A DNA stretch of 64,000 nt from Promerops cafer (GCA_013398275.1 VZSE01009546.1:310001-374000); one strand, 5' to 3'; counted from the stretch's first letter, positions 49,301-62,164 are shown. Made by a program: numbers and translations. Notes: generated by a model not told the origin, from the letters alone.

Positions 49301-50049
49301 TTTTGCTTGGTCAGGTTTAATGTTCATTCTCCAAGCAGAAATCCATTGTTCTCTCAGCCCTGCTTTTTCTCTCTTAGTGATCCTCTGCTCCCCACTCATT
49401 TGCAGAATGAAGAGCTGAACCTTAATATGTGCCCTGAGCCCCTACACACCAGAGGGGAAGGGACTGTGGCCATCTGCATGCTGCTGAACTCAATGCAGTG
49501 TAAAACAGTGTCCCCCTCTATACAGATGCTTTCTTGTAGTGGAGACAGGGTAGAGGGTAAAAGGAGTAACATGGTACTTTCACTGAAATGTAATTAAACC
49601 AACTCAATTAGAATAAGAAACATATAAATTGAAATATTTTTATTCATGAGACTTTTAATACTGGTTAATAGCATTAATGCCACATCTTTGTTAAAATTGC
49701 ATGCTTCTGATTGGAAACATGTCAGCAGTCTATAAATATTCTGCAGAGCAGTAGAGGTGTAAAACATACATTAACAAAATCTGTCTGAGCAATCAGGGAG
49801 CATAGAATAAATATAGGAAATGTTTTATACTGCAATAGATAGCCTGTCAGTGTTGAGATCCTATTGGAGGATATGACTTAAAATGTGGCTACTGGAACAT
49901 GGGAACACTGATTACCTGCATTTTTTCCCTCCCAGATTTAACCTATGTCACACAGGTGACCTCATAATGAACTTAAGTTTTGACAAGGATAAATTGCATT
50001 TTAATTAAAGGTGACTGTTTTGATACTGCCACAAAGTAATTGATCTTGT
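46309..50049. other. Gene-free A+T-rich stretch
   Basis: About 3.7 kb with no supported gene and no repeat that I could classify. Short frames on both strands encode nothing recognisable. Confidence 0.5.
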
Positions 50050-50430
50050 CTTAGAAAGGACCATTAGATCATTTAGTTCCAGATGGCAAGGTAGCAAACC
50101 CCTAGATCATTACATTCATAAAGCTTAACAACTCATAATCTATCCTACTCTTTCAGAAGTGTAGGTAACTTAAATTTCAAATCTGTAAGAGATGATTCAA
50201 TATTCTATCTCATAGTTAAAAAATGATAATTCTGTTTGAATTTGTTTAGTGTTAGTGATTACTTACATGTTCTGCTTTTGCTCTTCCCCACTAAACAGCC
50301 TTTTAAACTGCTTATTTAAATGAAAATAGTCATTCACTAAAAATCCCAACTTAATCTTCTTTTGGTAAACTAAGCCAATGCAGTTCTTGAAATGAATGTG
50401 AGGCTTTGTTCAGTCTGAATCACTTTTACA
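50050..50430 (-). mobile_element. Old CR1 LINE fragment, antisense, 3' region
   Basis: Read on the plus strand, TTAGAAAGGACCATTAGATC with ATTTAGTTCC is the antisense start of an old amniote CR1 3' end. It is followed in order by CCTAGATCATTACATT, TTCAAATCTGTAAGAGATGA, TTCTGTTTGAATTTGTTTAG, AACAGCCTTTTAAACTGC and TTAATCTTCTTTTGGTAAAC with TAAGCC. Divergence is high. The fragment may continue to about 51020 with weaker similarity, but I could not follow it reliably. Confidence 0.7.
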
Positions 50431-51207
50431 CTTCCTCTGTCTATATATAAAATTATATGTTATTTCTGAAAGTAGAATTACAATATCTTCACTGTAGTTT
50501 TTATCAATGACACAAAGAGGTATCTTGGTATTCTCACATACTGCTATTCTTTTTACACGCACTCACAGTAGCCTTTTTTGGGTGGCTGAACTGGGCTGGA
50601 AGTTTTTGTTCAGCAGTTTGACAATTATTTAGGACTCATAAGGGCTGAAGTCACTATTTTATTGGATAGAGTCCTTGAGTAAAGTTCAAGCAGGTATTTC
50701 TTGCTTCTGTATCTATTTGACTGTATTAAGGTATGTGCTGTAAGAATGGGCTTAAACTTACTAAATTAATTTCCAGATCCTTCTACACAGTTTCCCTCTC
50801 TACCTTACTTAATATTCTGCAAAATTAGTATTTGGTGGATTCACAAATCTGATAATGAGTCAGTTTTACTTAGTTCCAGACCATTTACAAAGTATTGAAA
50901 GGCATCAAGCTTTATAACACACAAAATCATTACCACTTGATGATTGTTAGTGACTATTTACATCACTAAATAATTACTATTTAAGTTCCATAAGTTGTTC
51001 AGATCTTTATTAAATAATGAGATTTTGACTGGCAGAACAAAGTGTTAGATTCTTTTTCCCCTTTGAAAAAATATTTCAGAGACTGCTTTTCCACTGCTGA
51101 CATCTGTCTTGTGTGGTCAGTGAAACACATTTTCAAACACCTTAAACCAAATGTTGAAGTTCCTAGCTTTTATTTCTGAGGTACTTGTGATGCATGATTT
51201 GCACCCC

Positions 51208-51600
51208 TTTCTGGAATCACAGTATCACTGAGTTTGGAAGTGCCTTAGGAGACGGCCTATTCCACCTGTCATGCACAAAGCATGGGCAGCTAAAGCAAGT
51301 TGCTCAGGACTGTGCCTAATTAACTTTCTACTATCTCCAAGGATGGAAACTCCATAACACCTCTGGGCAGCCTGTTCCAGTGTTTGAATAATGAATTTTT
51401 TGTCTTATGTTAAAATGACATTTCTTCTATTACGGTTTGTGCCCCTTGCCTCTTGCCTTGCCACTGAATATGACTGAGTCTGACTCCATCATCTTTATGT
51501 CTACATTTTCATACACGTTGATAAGATTACAGTGAGCCTTCTCTGTGATATACTGAACAGTTCTAGCTTTCTCAAGCACTTATTTTTTTTTATATGCTCC
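51208..51600 (-). mobile_element. CR1 LINE, antisense 3' end
   Basis: Plus-strand text runs GGAATCACAGTATCACTGAG, TTTGGAAGTGCCTTAGGAGA, GGATGGAAACTCCATAACAC, CTCTGGGCAGCCTGTTCCAG, GTTTGTGCCCCTTGCCTCTT and GAGCCTTCTCTGTG, the antisense order of an avian CR1 3' end. The tail is at the left, so the element points leftwards. This is a diverged but clear copy. Confidence 0.9.
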
Positions 51601-52062
51601 AGTCTTCATGCCCTTTCATTAGACTCAATCCAGGGGTTCCTGAAGGAAGTCTTATTAATGTTCTAGGTGAAGTACCTCGGCCTTCACCCATGTCCATTAT
51701 CACTTGGCCTTTACCCATGTCCATTATCACTGCCCCACTGAGTGTCAGTCCTGCTTTTTCACCTATGATTCCTTTTGCTGTTGGTAAGCCTTTGGAAGCC
51801 CTTCTTACTGCCTTTCATGTCCCTCACTAGATTTGACTTCAGGTGGGCTTTGGCTTTCCTAATCACATCCTTGGGTGTTCAGTACCTACATATTTCTCCT
51901 GTATGACCTGAGCCTGCATCCCTGCCTTGCACGGTTCTTTTTTATGTTTAAGTTTAGTCAGGAGCTCCTTGTTTAACTATATGGGTCTCCTGCAATCTTT
52001 GCCTGACTTCCTACAGGTGGAGATGGATCATTCCTGAACCTGGAGGATATGATATGTTCCAT
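51601..52062 (-). mobile_element. CR1 LINE ORF2 linker region, antisense, degraded
   Basis: On the minus strand 51790-52062 contains a frame reading LNKELLTKLKHKKEP, which matches the CR1 ORF2 segment between the endonuclease and reverse transcriptase domains. Plus-strand anchors are GACTTCAGGTGGGCTTTGGC, TTTCCTAATCACATCC, AGTCAGGAGCTCCTTGTTTA and TTTGCCTGACTTCCTACAGG. Stops and indels break it. In the element's own direction it lies directly before the CR1 3' end at 51208-51600, but the reverse transcriptase between them is missing. 51601-51789 is only tentatively CR1. Confidence 0.75.
51679..51732. repeat. 27-bp tandem duplication
   Basis: Two copies of a 27-bp unit beginning GGCCTTCACCCATGTCC lie side by side, differing at two positions. 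They sit in the segment joining the two CR1 pieces. Confidence 0.95.
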
Positions 52063-55000
52063 AAAGAAAAACCATTCTGAAAACATTTGTAAATTTGATT
52101 GCAAACAGCAAAGGACCTGGAACTGCAAATAGTGGAGGAATAGAACTTTTTAAAGTTAGGAATAGATAAATAAATAGAACTGTTTCAAAGATAGGGTTAT
52201 AAATTTCTGTGTTTAGTGGAAATACTACAGAATTTTTATTTCCTTTCATTTCTGCCTGCATATGGAAATACAGGTATGTGGAAAAACATAAATGAAAGAA
52301 TTTGGAAAAGGAGATGCAAATTTATCTGTGAAGTCTCGGCTTTGAACAAAGAGCACGAAAGTGTAGGATAGCTGAAAATTTAAATGGACTGTGGAAAATA
52401 ATCTTTGATCTTGCTGAGTTTCTCTAGGTATGATATAATTCCTGACAGGCCTCCAGGTCAATGAATATGCCTTCAATGCAAGCAAATGCAGCTTTCTAAG
52501 ATAAAAGATAACTTCCACGTTGTACAGTAACACAGTTGATGCTTCTGATTGCCATTGTCCCCATCAAGCAATCATTTCCTGTTTCGCAGATTTCTATAAG
52601 ACAGCATGCAAAACCACATTTCATTTTGCATTAATGGGAAAGATAACACGTTTTACATGTTGTTGCATTTTCAGAGATAGCAAGGGAAAAATAACCTCTA
52701 ACATTTTGCCTTTTTATGATGGTCCTCAGTGCTCAGCTGCTGAAGTTTGGGAAGGGAGATTTTCCATAATTTCTGTTTTTTAAAATTAGACTGCACTATA
52801 CTTTGACATTGGTTCTGTGGAGACAGATTAGAAGTCTCAAATATTCCAGTCCTGCAATATGGCAAGGGAAAAAAAGAGCTCTTGTTGGAGGAAAAAAGTA
52901 CATTTTTTTATGTTGAGATTCAATTTTAATAAATAAATGAATTCAGTAAAATTGAAAAGGTTTGTGTAAGTGTATTGTGTTTAGATGCTGTATATAGCTG
53001 AAAAGTATATATAGCTCAGTGCAAACATTAGGAGTTTAGAGAAAGTTGCATGAGGAAGTTCATTTTGGATGTGCTGTTTTAGCTCAGGCTCCCTCTTTGG
53101 TTGAAGGTTTATGTTTGCTCAAGATACTTCCTATTTCTCTTTTCCATCTAATTCCATTCTTGTACGTGCATTAGCTTTATAATGGAGGTGGCTAGAAGAC
53201 AGCCAATTCTATCATTATTCAAATATGAACGTTCCATATGGAGAGCAGGATATGCCAGTAAGAGGAGGTAATGGTCTGTTTTGTTTTATCTGATTGTTTT
53301 AGCACCTTGCAATTTCCTCGGCCATCACATTAGCCAAAAAAAAAAGTGTAAGTCTGAAAATCAAAAAGATAGGGAGGTAATTTGATGCTTTAGTCTTAGA
53401 TATTTTGGCAACAGACTATTAAAATGTGCAAGAATATTTGCAGTGGTTTGAATGAGTATGTGGAAAGATGTGGATCTGAGGTATCTTTTCAAAAATAAAA
53501 CACCCTTAACATGAAAAGAGCTTTTTATTTTTTCCTGGTGTGAAAATTATTAGCAGCTACAGGCAGTCCCCATCTGGGGATTTGGAACCTACTGTCTGGT
53601 CTTTCAATCAGATTATCTGGTGATACTAGAAGGAACGTATGATACTTGGAAGAATTGTGTGTAGCTTATGACAACAAAAGGCTCAACTGGCAACATGTGG
53701 CTAACAGCTCACAGACATCTGGTCTAAGCCATTTTCCTGAGGAATTAATTTGTTTTGAATATATATCCCAAATCTTTCCTTCTTTGAGGAAAGGCACTTG
53801 CTAGAAATTAGATAAAGAAAAAATAATACTGTATCAAACTTTCAACATTAAATTGACAGGAAAGGAAAAACAATAGATTTGGCCTTTCAAATTTTTGTTT
53901 GTGATGTCTTAAGAAGGACTGATGATCTGTTGGTTCTGGGCTGTTTGAGGGGGAGGCAGAGATGAGAAGGATTAGATTTTTTCCTGCTCTATTTTTATAC
54001 TTAAATGTATTAGGTATATTGTGGCATGATTAACTGATGTCATCTAATGGCTTTGTGTTGCTCCCAAGGAATGAAAAAACTGTAAGCATGATGAAAAATA
54101 AATAAATAAAAATCCTGGCGGACAATTTTCTATTGGTAGTGTATTTCTCCAGTGGTTCAGGGCTGACAAAGTATTTCCAGTCTTCTTTCCAGCAGGGGCT
54201 TGAAATAAAAGAGAACAGTCAGAACGTAGGTGCAGGCATTGAATACTACAAGTCATGAAGAAGGCTGAAGATTACAGTGCATTGAATGGTCAGAAAATTT
54301 CACTTCTCTTCTTTGTTTTGCTAGCACTTTTCCTAGAAGGATGTAGGGAAACGATATGGGAGGCTGGGATCTTTCCAGTCTGTAACTGAAGGGATGAGAA
54401 ACCATTTTCTTTTACGTACAAGTAGCAGACTTTTTCTGACTAGGCAGTTGTGTTAGATTTGTACTTAGCTCAAAAATTGGTGCTTCAATTTCAGATATGA
54501 AAGCAGCTTGTTTGTTTGACAGGTTGTTTGGGCTTTGAAATCATCATATGGCATTGTAAGAAATGATACAATTTCTTACATATTTTACCTATAATATTGT
54601 TTATTCAATGCATACATAAATGGGAAACAGGTTTTAGACAGTCTGGATAATCTATTACAACTAATCCACTGGTTTCACTGCCAGTTCTGATGCCTTCACA
54701 GCTGCCTTCCCGTCTGTCTTCAGAGTTCAGATCTGTTTTGGATTCCTCTACCTAAGGTATCCAAAACAGTGCTTGTTGCTTCTATTTGGCAGCAGCCACT
54801 CACCCCTAATAGCAGTGACTTCAAAGGCAGTTGGTAAGTCTCAATGTTCAGTAAACTGGATGTCCTCAACAAGGAAAAGGACTTCAGGAAGATCTTCTGC
54901 AAAGTCTGAAATGGTGTATATACATTTGTTTCAATGTCTGTGTAGGAATGAACTAAATAATAATGGCGAAAGTAAGGAATAAAATAAGGTAAGAAAAGAA

Positions 55001-56336
55001 GAATTGAAATGGGCAAAGGATGTAAGTAAAAGATTGAAGGAAATCTAAAAGATAATTCATAAACTTTATGACAAAATCCAATTCTACAGGAGTTCTATTA
55101 ACAATCAGTAAAATTATTAAATTAAGGAAGACTCACAAATTACTTAAATTCTGAAACGTCTTAAAACTCTCTCTTTAATAAGAAAAACAAAAAGAAATCC
55201 TCTGAAATTTGAGTAACTTGAGGTTTTCTTTGGAGAATAACATTAAGATTGCCCAAACATACAGAAGATAGAAAAGGTCAATTAAAATTGTACAGTCTTT
55301 TAATGCTATAGCCTTATGATCAGAAAATAATTCATAAAGGGCAAGAATATACCAGGAGGGATATGCATGTATAATCTCCTGCTCTACACAGTCGTATTAG
55401 GAGCCAGAAGATCACACCCATAACATAAGCCTCTGAAAATCATTTGGTATGCCCTGAGAACTGCAGATACACTGCCTTTCTTTTTCAGTGTTATCTTAGT
55501 CTTTAGGAGAGTGCCATCCCAAGGAAGCTCATCAGTGGTGTGCAAAACACCAAGCCTTACACAGCTACAACAACTCTTCAGACATCTCTGTTTCCCAAGG
55601 ATGGTCCATTGTGGAGGATGTAGGTAGCTTGAAAACTGTGCTGCTGAAGAGGGCCATCCCTGTCAGTGCCTTCTGCACACCTTTGTCTCCTGCTCAATTT
55701 AGACAAGGACACCACTGTTTGCAGGTAGTTACACAAGCAGAGAACACCCACGGCCAAGGGAGTGACCTCCTTCACTGGAGACAGGGACTCACCATGCAGG
55801 AGCAGCCAAAAGCATGGAGGTGAGGTACATACAAGTGGTCTGCTGTAGGTTTAAAAACCTGTGCTAGCAGAGAGCTGCTCTGGGGACTTGAAGGTGTTTC
55901 TGTCTTGATCTTTAGAGATTCTGTGAGCTGTGAGGTAATGTTTACAGTGGTAAATGGACTGAAAGCAATATTGAAGTAAAACCCCAAAATATGTAATTGC
56001 CAGGGTCAGGGAACACAAAAACCTCTTTTGCTGCTTCCTGGCTAGTGATACTGTGGAGCTCCAGTTATTGCAGGCACATGTGTGTAGCTTTTTCAGCATG
56101 CTACTGGTATTTTGTAACCACTTTTACAGAGATTTCATATTTTTCTCTTTGAAGTTGCATTTCTTGGTGCTTCTTTGGGAGTTGGCAGCTCCAAGTTGAC
56201 AGACCATTCCCCTGGTTTTTTACCATGGTGCCTTCCTGGTATCAAAATTTCAGCTCACCTCCCTGCAGATGTTTATCAAGTCTGCAGTCTCTACCACTCC
56301 AAAGACTGCTTTGGGTTTGTCATTCGATATGGTTAT

Positions 56337-56367
56337 TTTTGTTTGTTTGTTTGTTTGTTTGTTTTTT
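56337..56367. repeat. (TTTG)n microsatellite
   Basis: About seven TTTG units in a T-rich run. The overlapping frame shows a repeated CLFV pattern as a result. Confidence 0.95.
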
Positions 56368-57606
56368 GTTATTTTTGTAATAAATTTTATTAGTCAAGTC
56401 ATCAGAAGGCTGCTTGGCAGCTTAAGAGACTGGCATTTTACACTATGCCAACAAGAGGATGTTCTGTTTTTATGAGGTATTTTGGGGTTTATGAAGGTGC
56501 AAGAATAATGCTGAAGGACTGTCTTAGAGGATTGTAATGTGACATGGTTCATAATCATTTTGTCTGCGTCTCTTATGTATCTCTGTTTGTCTCTCAATGG
56601 ATTGGGTCAGTTTATTCCACACTGGAATTTAGGAATAAATTATGCTCTGTGTGTTGAAGTTGGCTGTGGGTTTAGGCCGTTCCAGCAAACTAGGGAGTGA
56701 ATCAATTTGGCAGACTTAGTTAAGCTTACCTGTGAACTTGTGTCTGATTAAATGACAAGGGCAGCAGTTCCCCTGCTGTCTGTGATGTACATGAAAATAA
56801 AGTGAAGAAAAGAAACACTCCCCTTTGACAGTCAATTAAGGATGCTGATTAACTCCATCTTGTACAAAAGCTGAGGGCTATAATACAGTGACATGATGAT
56901 GAGTTATGAAAGTGATAGATTCTCCTATGTTTATATACAAAAATGTTTCCTGGGCAATATAAAATCAATCACAGGTCCACATTGTGATGCACACTTTTTA
57001 TGGATTATAATACATTTTTAGTTTTGTGGAGTTGATCTTTAATTACTGTCTTCTACAGAAAACGATTACACAGGAGATGTCAAGCAGTGTTCTTTCTAAA
57101 TACTGTAATTTTATGGAAGCTCTTATAAAATGTTATTGAGAACAATTGTGACTTAATAACTTAATGAGAAAGGTGAATACCTTTAGCAGAGATAAATAAC
57201 TTCAGCAGTGATGTATAAATGTGCACTTGCAATTAGGCTGATCAATGTCTGTTATTAATGAGCATATAAGAAAGCAAACAACTTCTGTGGCTTTGTTTAA
57301 TGTGGCCATAGAGAGCAAAAGTAGCTAAAACTAATTTTACACTTTGTCTGTGTGGAAAGTAATTGGTATGAAATTGCAGTGCTTGTGGTAATCCTGCCCC
57401 AATGATATTTGTGCTTTTACCTTCATGAATATTGATATTTTTTTTTTCACTTGAATAAACAAAGGAAACAAGATGAAAAATCTACCTAACCCATTCAGTT
57501 TGTTTATCTACTAACAAGTGCTTTCCACCTTCTTAGAAGAACCTTATAGGATGGGATAACAAAAATCTGTTACTCATAATCTTTCCAAAGTATCTTTTCT
57601 TGTCTC

Positions 57607-57640
57607 TTTTTTGTTTTGTTTTGTTTTGTTTTTTTGTTTG
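57607..57640. repeat. (TTTTG)n microsatellite
   Basis: Four TTTTG pentamers followed by T-rich degenerate units. Confidence 0.93.
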
Positions 57641-57799
57641 TTTTATGTTAGTTTTTTTCTTTAGTGGCCTACTGTACTTACAGTCCATGAGCTTTTATGT
57701 GCCAAGGTTATGTGTGTGTATGTGTGTGAACAGGGCTTGACAGTGTGAGTCAAGCGTTTATGGCTAGGGCAGTGGACAGTGGCAGCAAAAACAAATACA

Positions 57800-58366
57800 T
57801 TTTTTATCCCAAAGGAAAAACAATTGTCTCCCTGTATGTGGCATGGGTCAAGCCATACCTCGAGAAATGCACTCAGTTTTGAGCCCTGCACTTTAAAAAG
57901 GACATTGAGGGGCTGGAGCATGTCCAGATAATGGCAGGAATGCTCATGGAGGCTCTAGAAAACAAGCTTTATGAGGAAGATATGAGGGAGCTGGGGTTGT
58001 TTAGACTGGAGAAGGAGAGGCTCAGAGGGGACCTTACTGCTCTCTACAGCTCCCTGAAAGGAGGGTGTAGAGAGGCAGGGCTGGTCTCTTCTGCCATGAC
58101 TGCAGTGAGAGGACAAGAGGAAATGACCTTAAGCTGAGACAGGAGAGATTAGATATTAGAAAAAAAAAATCACTGTAAGAGTGGTCAGGGATTGGAATAG
58201 GTTTTCCAGGGAAGTGGTGGAGTCACCATCCTTAGAGGCGTTTAAGAGGCATTTGGATCTGGTGCTGGGTAATTTGGTTTACGGGTTACAGTGGTGGTGC
58301 TGGGTGACAGTCAGATTGGATTATCTTGCAAGTCTCTTCCATCATTGATGATCCTATGATTCTCTG
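57800..58366 (+). mobile_element. CR1 LINE, 5'-truncated 3' end, longest young copy here
   Basis: The order is clear: CATGGGTCAAGCCATACCTC, GAGAAATGCACTCAGTTTTG, AAAAAGGACATTGAGGGGCT, GAGGGAGCTGGGGTTGTTTA, GACTGGAGAAGGAGAGGCTC, GAGGGGACCTTACTGCTCTC, TACAGCTCCCTGAAAGGAGG, GGACAAGAGGAAATGACCTT, GGATTGGAATAGGTTTTCCA and CATTTGGATCTGGTGCTGGG, ending TCTCTTCCATCATTGATGAT with CCTATGATTC. About 570 bp survive, including the C-terminal end of ORF2 and the 3' UTR. The 68-codon open frame inside it is remnant CR1 sequence, not a host gene. Confidence 0.95.
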
Positions 58367-59875
58367 CCATGAAGTTTGAAATATTTTTTATTGCATGATG
58401 TGTGTATACCCAAAAGCTCCTGATCATCAGAAGTGTAACTGCAAGGATGTACACTGTCCAGGGATGATAAGCACATCATCACTAATCTCAACCTTGTCTA
58501 TGTTGTGCTATGTGATACACGTACCTGTCTTACCAACTCTTCTCTTTTCTGTATGTCTGTGATGTGTTATGAGCAATTTCACTGTACATTTATCTCAGCA
58601 AAATAGTACAGGCTCCAAGGGTCACTTGCCTTTCCTACACAATACACTGAAAGTGATGCAAGCAATTGCTGCATTATTTACTGTCAGGCTACAGTTATTA
58701 AGAAACAGCCTTAGGATGAAGAAAGTACATATAAAGTATAATATACTTTAAGTGAGATAAAATTTCAGCTACAACTTAATTAAATTCTTATTTTTGAATA
58801 GTTCCTGGCCTGAGAGGATAAGACAACAATTAAGTTCTGGAGTCGCATTGGCAGAGCACATGCGAATAACACGACACAAAGCATCTCAACAGAACACAAA
58901 TACAGCCTTGGTACTAACAACTACAGAATGGAAAGAGCTCACAGTGATATAAATAGAGGTGGGAACAGGCTACAGATCATGTATTTAGAAAAAAAAACCC
59001 ATCAATACAAATGCTTTGCGCACTCACCAAAAGCCTGTGGAAAACCTGGTGACAACAACTAGGAGAAGTGGGAAGGGCGTGTTCAACAGCTGGAAAGAAA
59101 TAAAACCTTGGTAACTGAATTTATTTGTTTATTGTCATATGTTTTGAAAAAAACCACCCCAGCATTTGAATGAAAGGCTACCTTCCTGCCCTTCTCTCAA
59201 TCAGTTCCCTAGATAAATGACTACTCATTCCTTGTGTGTTGAGCAGATTTGCACTTGAAGTTTTACACCTCTGTGGCAAAAAAAATTAGTCTGCTTGAAA
59301 AGTAGAAGACAATGTCGTTCAATGCTACTCTAAATTTCCAATAAATCATTAAAAAAATAAAATATTTGGAATCTGACAAGTGCAGTGATTTTGGCCATGG
59401 TTCAATCTTGCACAGTTCATAAAAAGACAGAATCCTTTAACTTTTCTTTTTCAAAATTTAAATGGTTCATAGAAAAAAAAGAATAATTTTTAGTATAATT
59501 ATTTAAAAATGCAGTGATAAAAAGAAACACTCCTGAAGAAAAATGTTCCTATTTAATAATATGTCACATCTGGACTTTAATGAAATATTAATGCTAAGTT
59601 ATGATAGGAAGAGTACCTCTTTTTCATCTTTCTTTTATCTAAATTGTTTAATATTTAATACTTTATAATAGAGAGATAGAGTAGACCAAAGTAGAGTTTG
59701 ATGCTGTTTTATTATGTATGATTTTATTACCAGATAAGAGTATTTAAAAATGTTTAGAATATTATAGGATCAGATACAGAATGTTTAAAGCTATGTAATG
59801 CATTCTGTTGCAGAAATCCATATTTCTTGCCAAAGGAGACTGTAGATGGAGACTCAAAATCCACAGAAATATCTA
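58367..59875. other. Gene-free A+T-rich stretch
   Basis: About 1.5 kb, very A+T-rich towards the right, with no supported gene. The right edge may contain unrecognisable CR1 sequence belonging to the tail that follows. Confidence 0.5.
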
Positions 59876-59930
59876 CATCTATGATCCTTATTGTTCCCTT
59901 CCAACTTGAAATACTCTTTGATTCTATGTC
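59876..59930 (+). mobile_element. CR1 LINE, extreme 3' tail only
   Basis: ATGATCCTTATTGTTCCCTT, then CCAACTTGAAATACTCTTTG and ATTCTATG, resembles the last ~50 bp of avian CR1 copies (TGATCCTTGTGGGTCCCTTC, CAACTCGGGATATTCTATG). No upstream match was seen, so this is a very short insertion or the last recognisable part of an older one. Confidence 0.6.
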
Positions 59931-61974
59931 ATTGTTTCCAAGCAAGGTTGGGGCTTTTTTTGCCTTTGCTTTTTTTTTTAGGAAAAATGTTGCATTGAGT
60001 GACACATCAGAAAAAGTGTAGCATAAAGAAGTCTAAATAAAGCCTTACCAATGTGTTTGAAGAACGTAGTATCTAAAACCTGGTGAAGTGTCTGGTTGGC
60101 AGTTGCACAGGGACAGCTTTACATATGGAGCGATCTTACTAACCCCATTGTCAACTGAAAAGAGTAACCAAATGCTGAGACAAAAAGTTTATTTGTATAG
60201 TTGGTGCTATATAATTTGATTTAATGGTATATCCTGTTAGACTTTGCTGACTTTATTCTTCATTGCAAAACAAAACCAGGTAACTGCTAACCAAGGACAG
60301 TACTAAAATGTCACAAGATGCACATAGGGGTTACCTAGACATTATTTTCCACATCAAATGGAGACTTAGAGATTTAAAAAAATATTCAGAGAGAACACAC
60401 CTTGGAAAAGAGCTTGGAAATATGTTGGGTGGTCACAGGCGCACATCAGGAAAACAGAAAGGTTCTTCTGAGTTAGATCACTAATGGAATTTAGCCTTCA
60501 AATACTTGGCAGTTGCTGTTCCAAAATACTTTAATTAGTCTGACATAATGTCATGTATTAGTAGTTTGACACAGGATCTTTGCCCTTGAAAATCTATGAA
60601 CTTTTAAGTTCTTGGAATAGGAATCAGAAGTAACCTTGCAAAGCCAAATTGTAGTCAAGCGAGAACAAATTTATGACAAACCAATGACTTCACTGTCTCC
60701 TTTGAACAGGTGGATGGTACTTAACTTGCTTACAGTTTGGCCACTGCAAGACTTTGTAAAAGACCTGTAAAAGCAGGTATTTCTTTTACGTGGTTCACAT
60801 CTATCTTTCCACGTTATTTGTGTTGTTTAAATGATAAATCAGACAAACCAATGTTTTATTGTCTTTCTGTGTTTCTCCGTATATCGAATCTATCTGTTTT
60901 CTGCTGCTGAGTCATAGATTGTATTCCTTTGGGAACAAGGGCTAACTTCTTGTTCTTTAGTCACTGTTTGAAGCACACCAGCAATACCTGACATAAGAAT
61001 TGGCAGTGATTTGGGCTCAAAAATCCAGCAATTCCCACTTTAAGTGGATCTGTGGAGTTCAGATGTTTGTACTGTCCTTGTAGGGAAGTCACATTTCTAA
61101 ATAGAGAGTCATTGTGAAAGCCAGAACGAGAGAAATGTACAATTCAGTTAACACCTTAAAAGTATGATTTTTCTGTTACTGAAACCGAATGTTGCAAATA
61201 TGAAACTGAATTGGGAAAAGTATGTTTGTATTACTTACATCAATAAAATTACATAATGGATCCACTTTTATACATGGATTCCAGTAACTCCATTCACAGA
61301 TTATTTCAAATTACTGTTATCTCAAAAGTACCTATTCATTAAGCACATAATGAAGCCCAGATATTACCTAGAGACTTCATTAAAGGACAGATTTAAAACA
61401 CCAAAACATATTTTTGGTAGACGTGTAAGTGCCTAGTGAGATTTTTCTGAGGTGCTAAAACAGTGTGCTTGAAGCAACTTGGGTCATCTGGATGACCTTA
61501 CTGTACAACCAGAGGTGAACAGGTAATTGAGAGTAGAGCTAGAGAAACTCAAGGCTCTAAGCTTAATAGTATTTCAACAGAAAATTTTACTTATGTAGTC
61601 AGAAGGACAGCTAAGAAATCCACCGTCTTGCAGAGATTAGTATTAAATGGTGTGAATGAGCCTGGAATTTCTGTTGTGATCAAAAGAAAATGACAACTTT
61701 TTTAGATAAAAGGAGGAAGAAGATTTGAGCTATTTCCCAGGTTAATATTTCTGCCCTTATTTTAAACATTTGGTCTCAGCAGTCTAAGATCTTACTCTCT
61801 GGGCGGCTTTAAGCTCCCTGAGGAGTCAGAATGGCTAAGTGTGCTCTGAGCATGCCTCATCAGCTCCTGCAACTACCTTGAGTTTAGCAACGAGAGAAAA
61901 ACCTCCCTACATTATGCTGACATTAGCTTTTGCTATGCCTGATGAGTAATATAATAAAGAGCCTTTCTCAGAAG
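59931..61974. other. Gene-free stretch
   Basis: About 2 kb with no supported gene or repeat. The right end, from about 61790, becomes a little richer in G+C and contains a TATA-like ATATAATAAAG near 61949 (see findings). Confidence 0.45.
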
Positions 61975-62163
61975 AAGAAAGGATTCTGGGGTGCTCTCAG
62001 CATGGGGAAATTTGAATTCAGAGGTAAGATTGATACTGATTTTAATAGTCAAAAATACCTAAATGCATAATACATTGCTAATAAAAAAATATTTCTAAAT
62101 GGGTGGTAGGTTTGTTTTGGTACAGGTTTTTTTTGTTGGTGCTTTTTTTTTTCCTTTTTTTTT
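61975..62163. repeat. Exact 189-bp duplication, copy 1
   Basis: From AAGAAAGGATTCTGGGGTGC to a T run, this segment is repeated base for base at 62165, 190 bp further on, with only a single N between. It ends in nine T residues at the N. The lack of any mismatch in such A+T-rich DNA points to an uncollapsed contig overlap rather than a biological duplication. Confidence 0.95.
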
Positions 62164-62164
62164 N
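62164..62164. other. Single-N assembly joint
   Basis: One undetermined base sits exactly between the two identical 189-bp copies, directly after a T run. It is most simply a contig junction. Confidence 0.85.

Larger units (their letters stand above)
52063..57799. other. Gene-free A+T-rich stretch
   Basis: About 5.7 kb with no supported gene. 55540-55830 is GC-richer with a 70-codon open frame ending near a weak donor, not convincing. 54555-54580 is a small perfect inverted repeat. 56740-57340 is repeat-free with many ATTA-type motifs and could be a conserved non-coding element. Confidence 0.45.

Noticed and set aside
55611..55823. 70-codon frame in a GC-richer patch ending near GAG|GTGAGG
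   Set aside because: The acceptor side is not convincing and nothing in the product is recognisable.
57931..58137. 68-codon plus-strand frame that looks protein-like
   Set aside because: It lies wholly inside a CR1 3' end and is LINE-derived.
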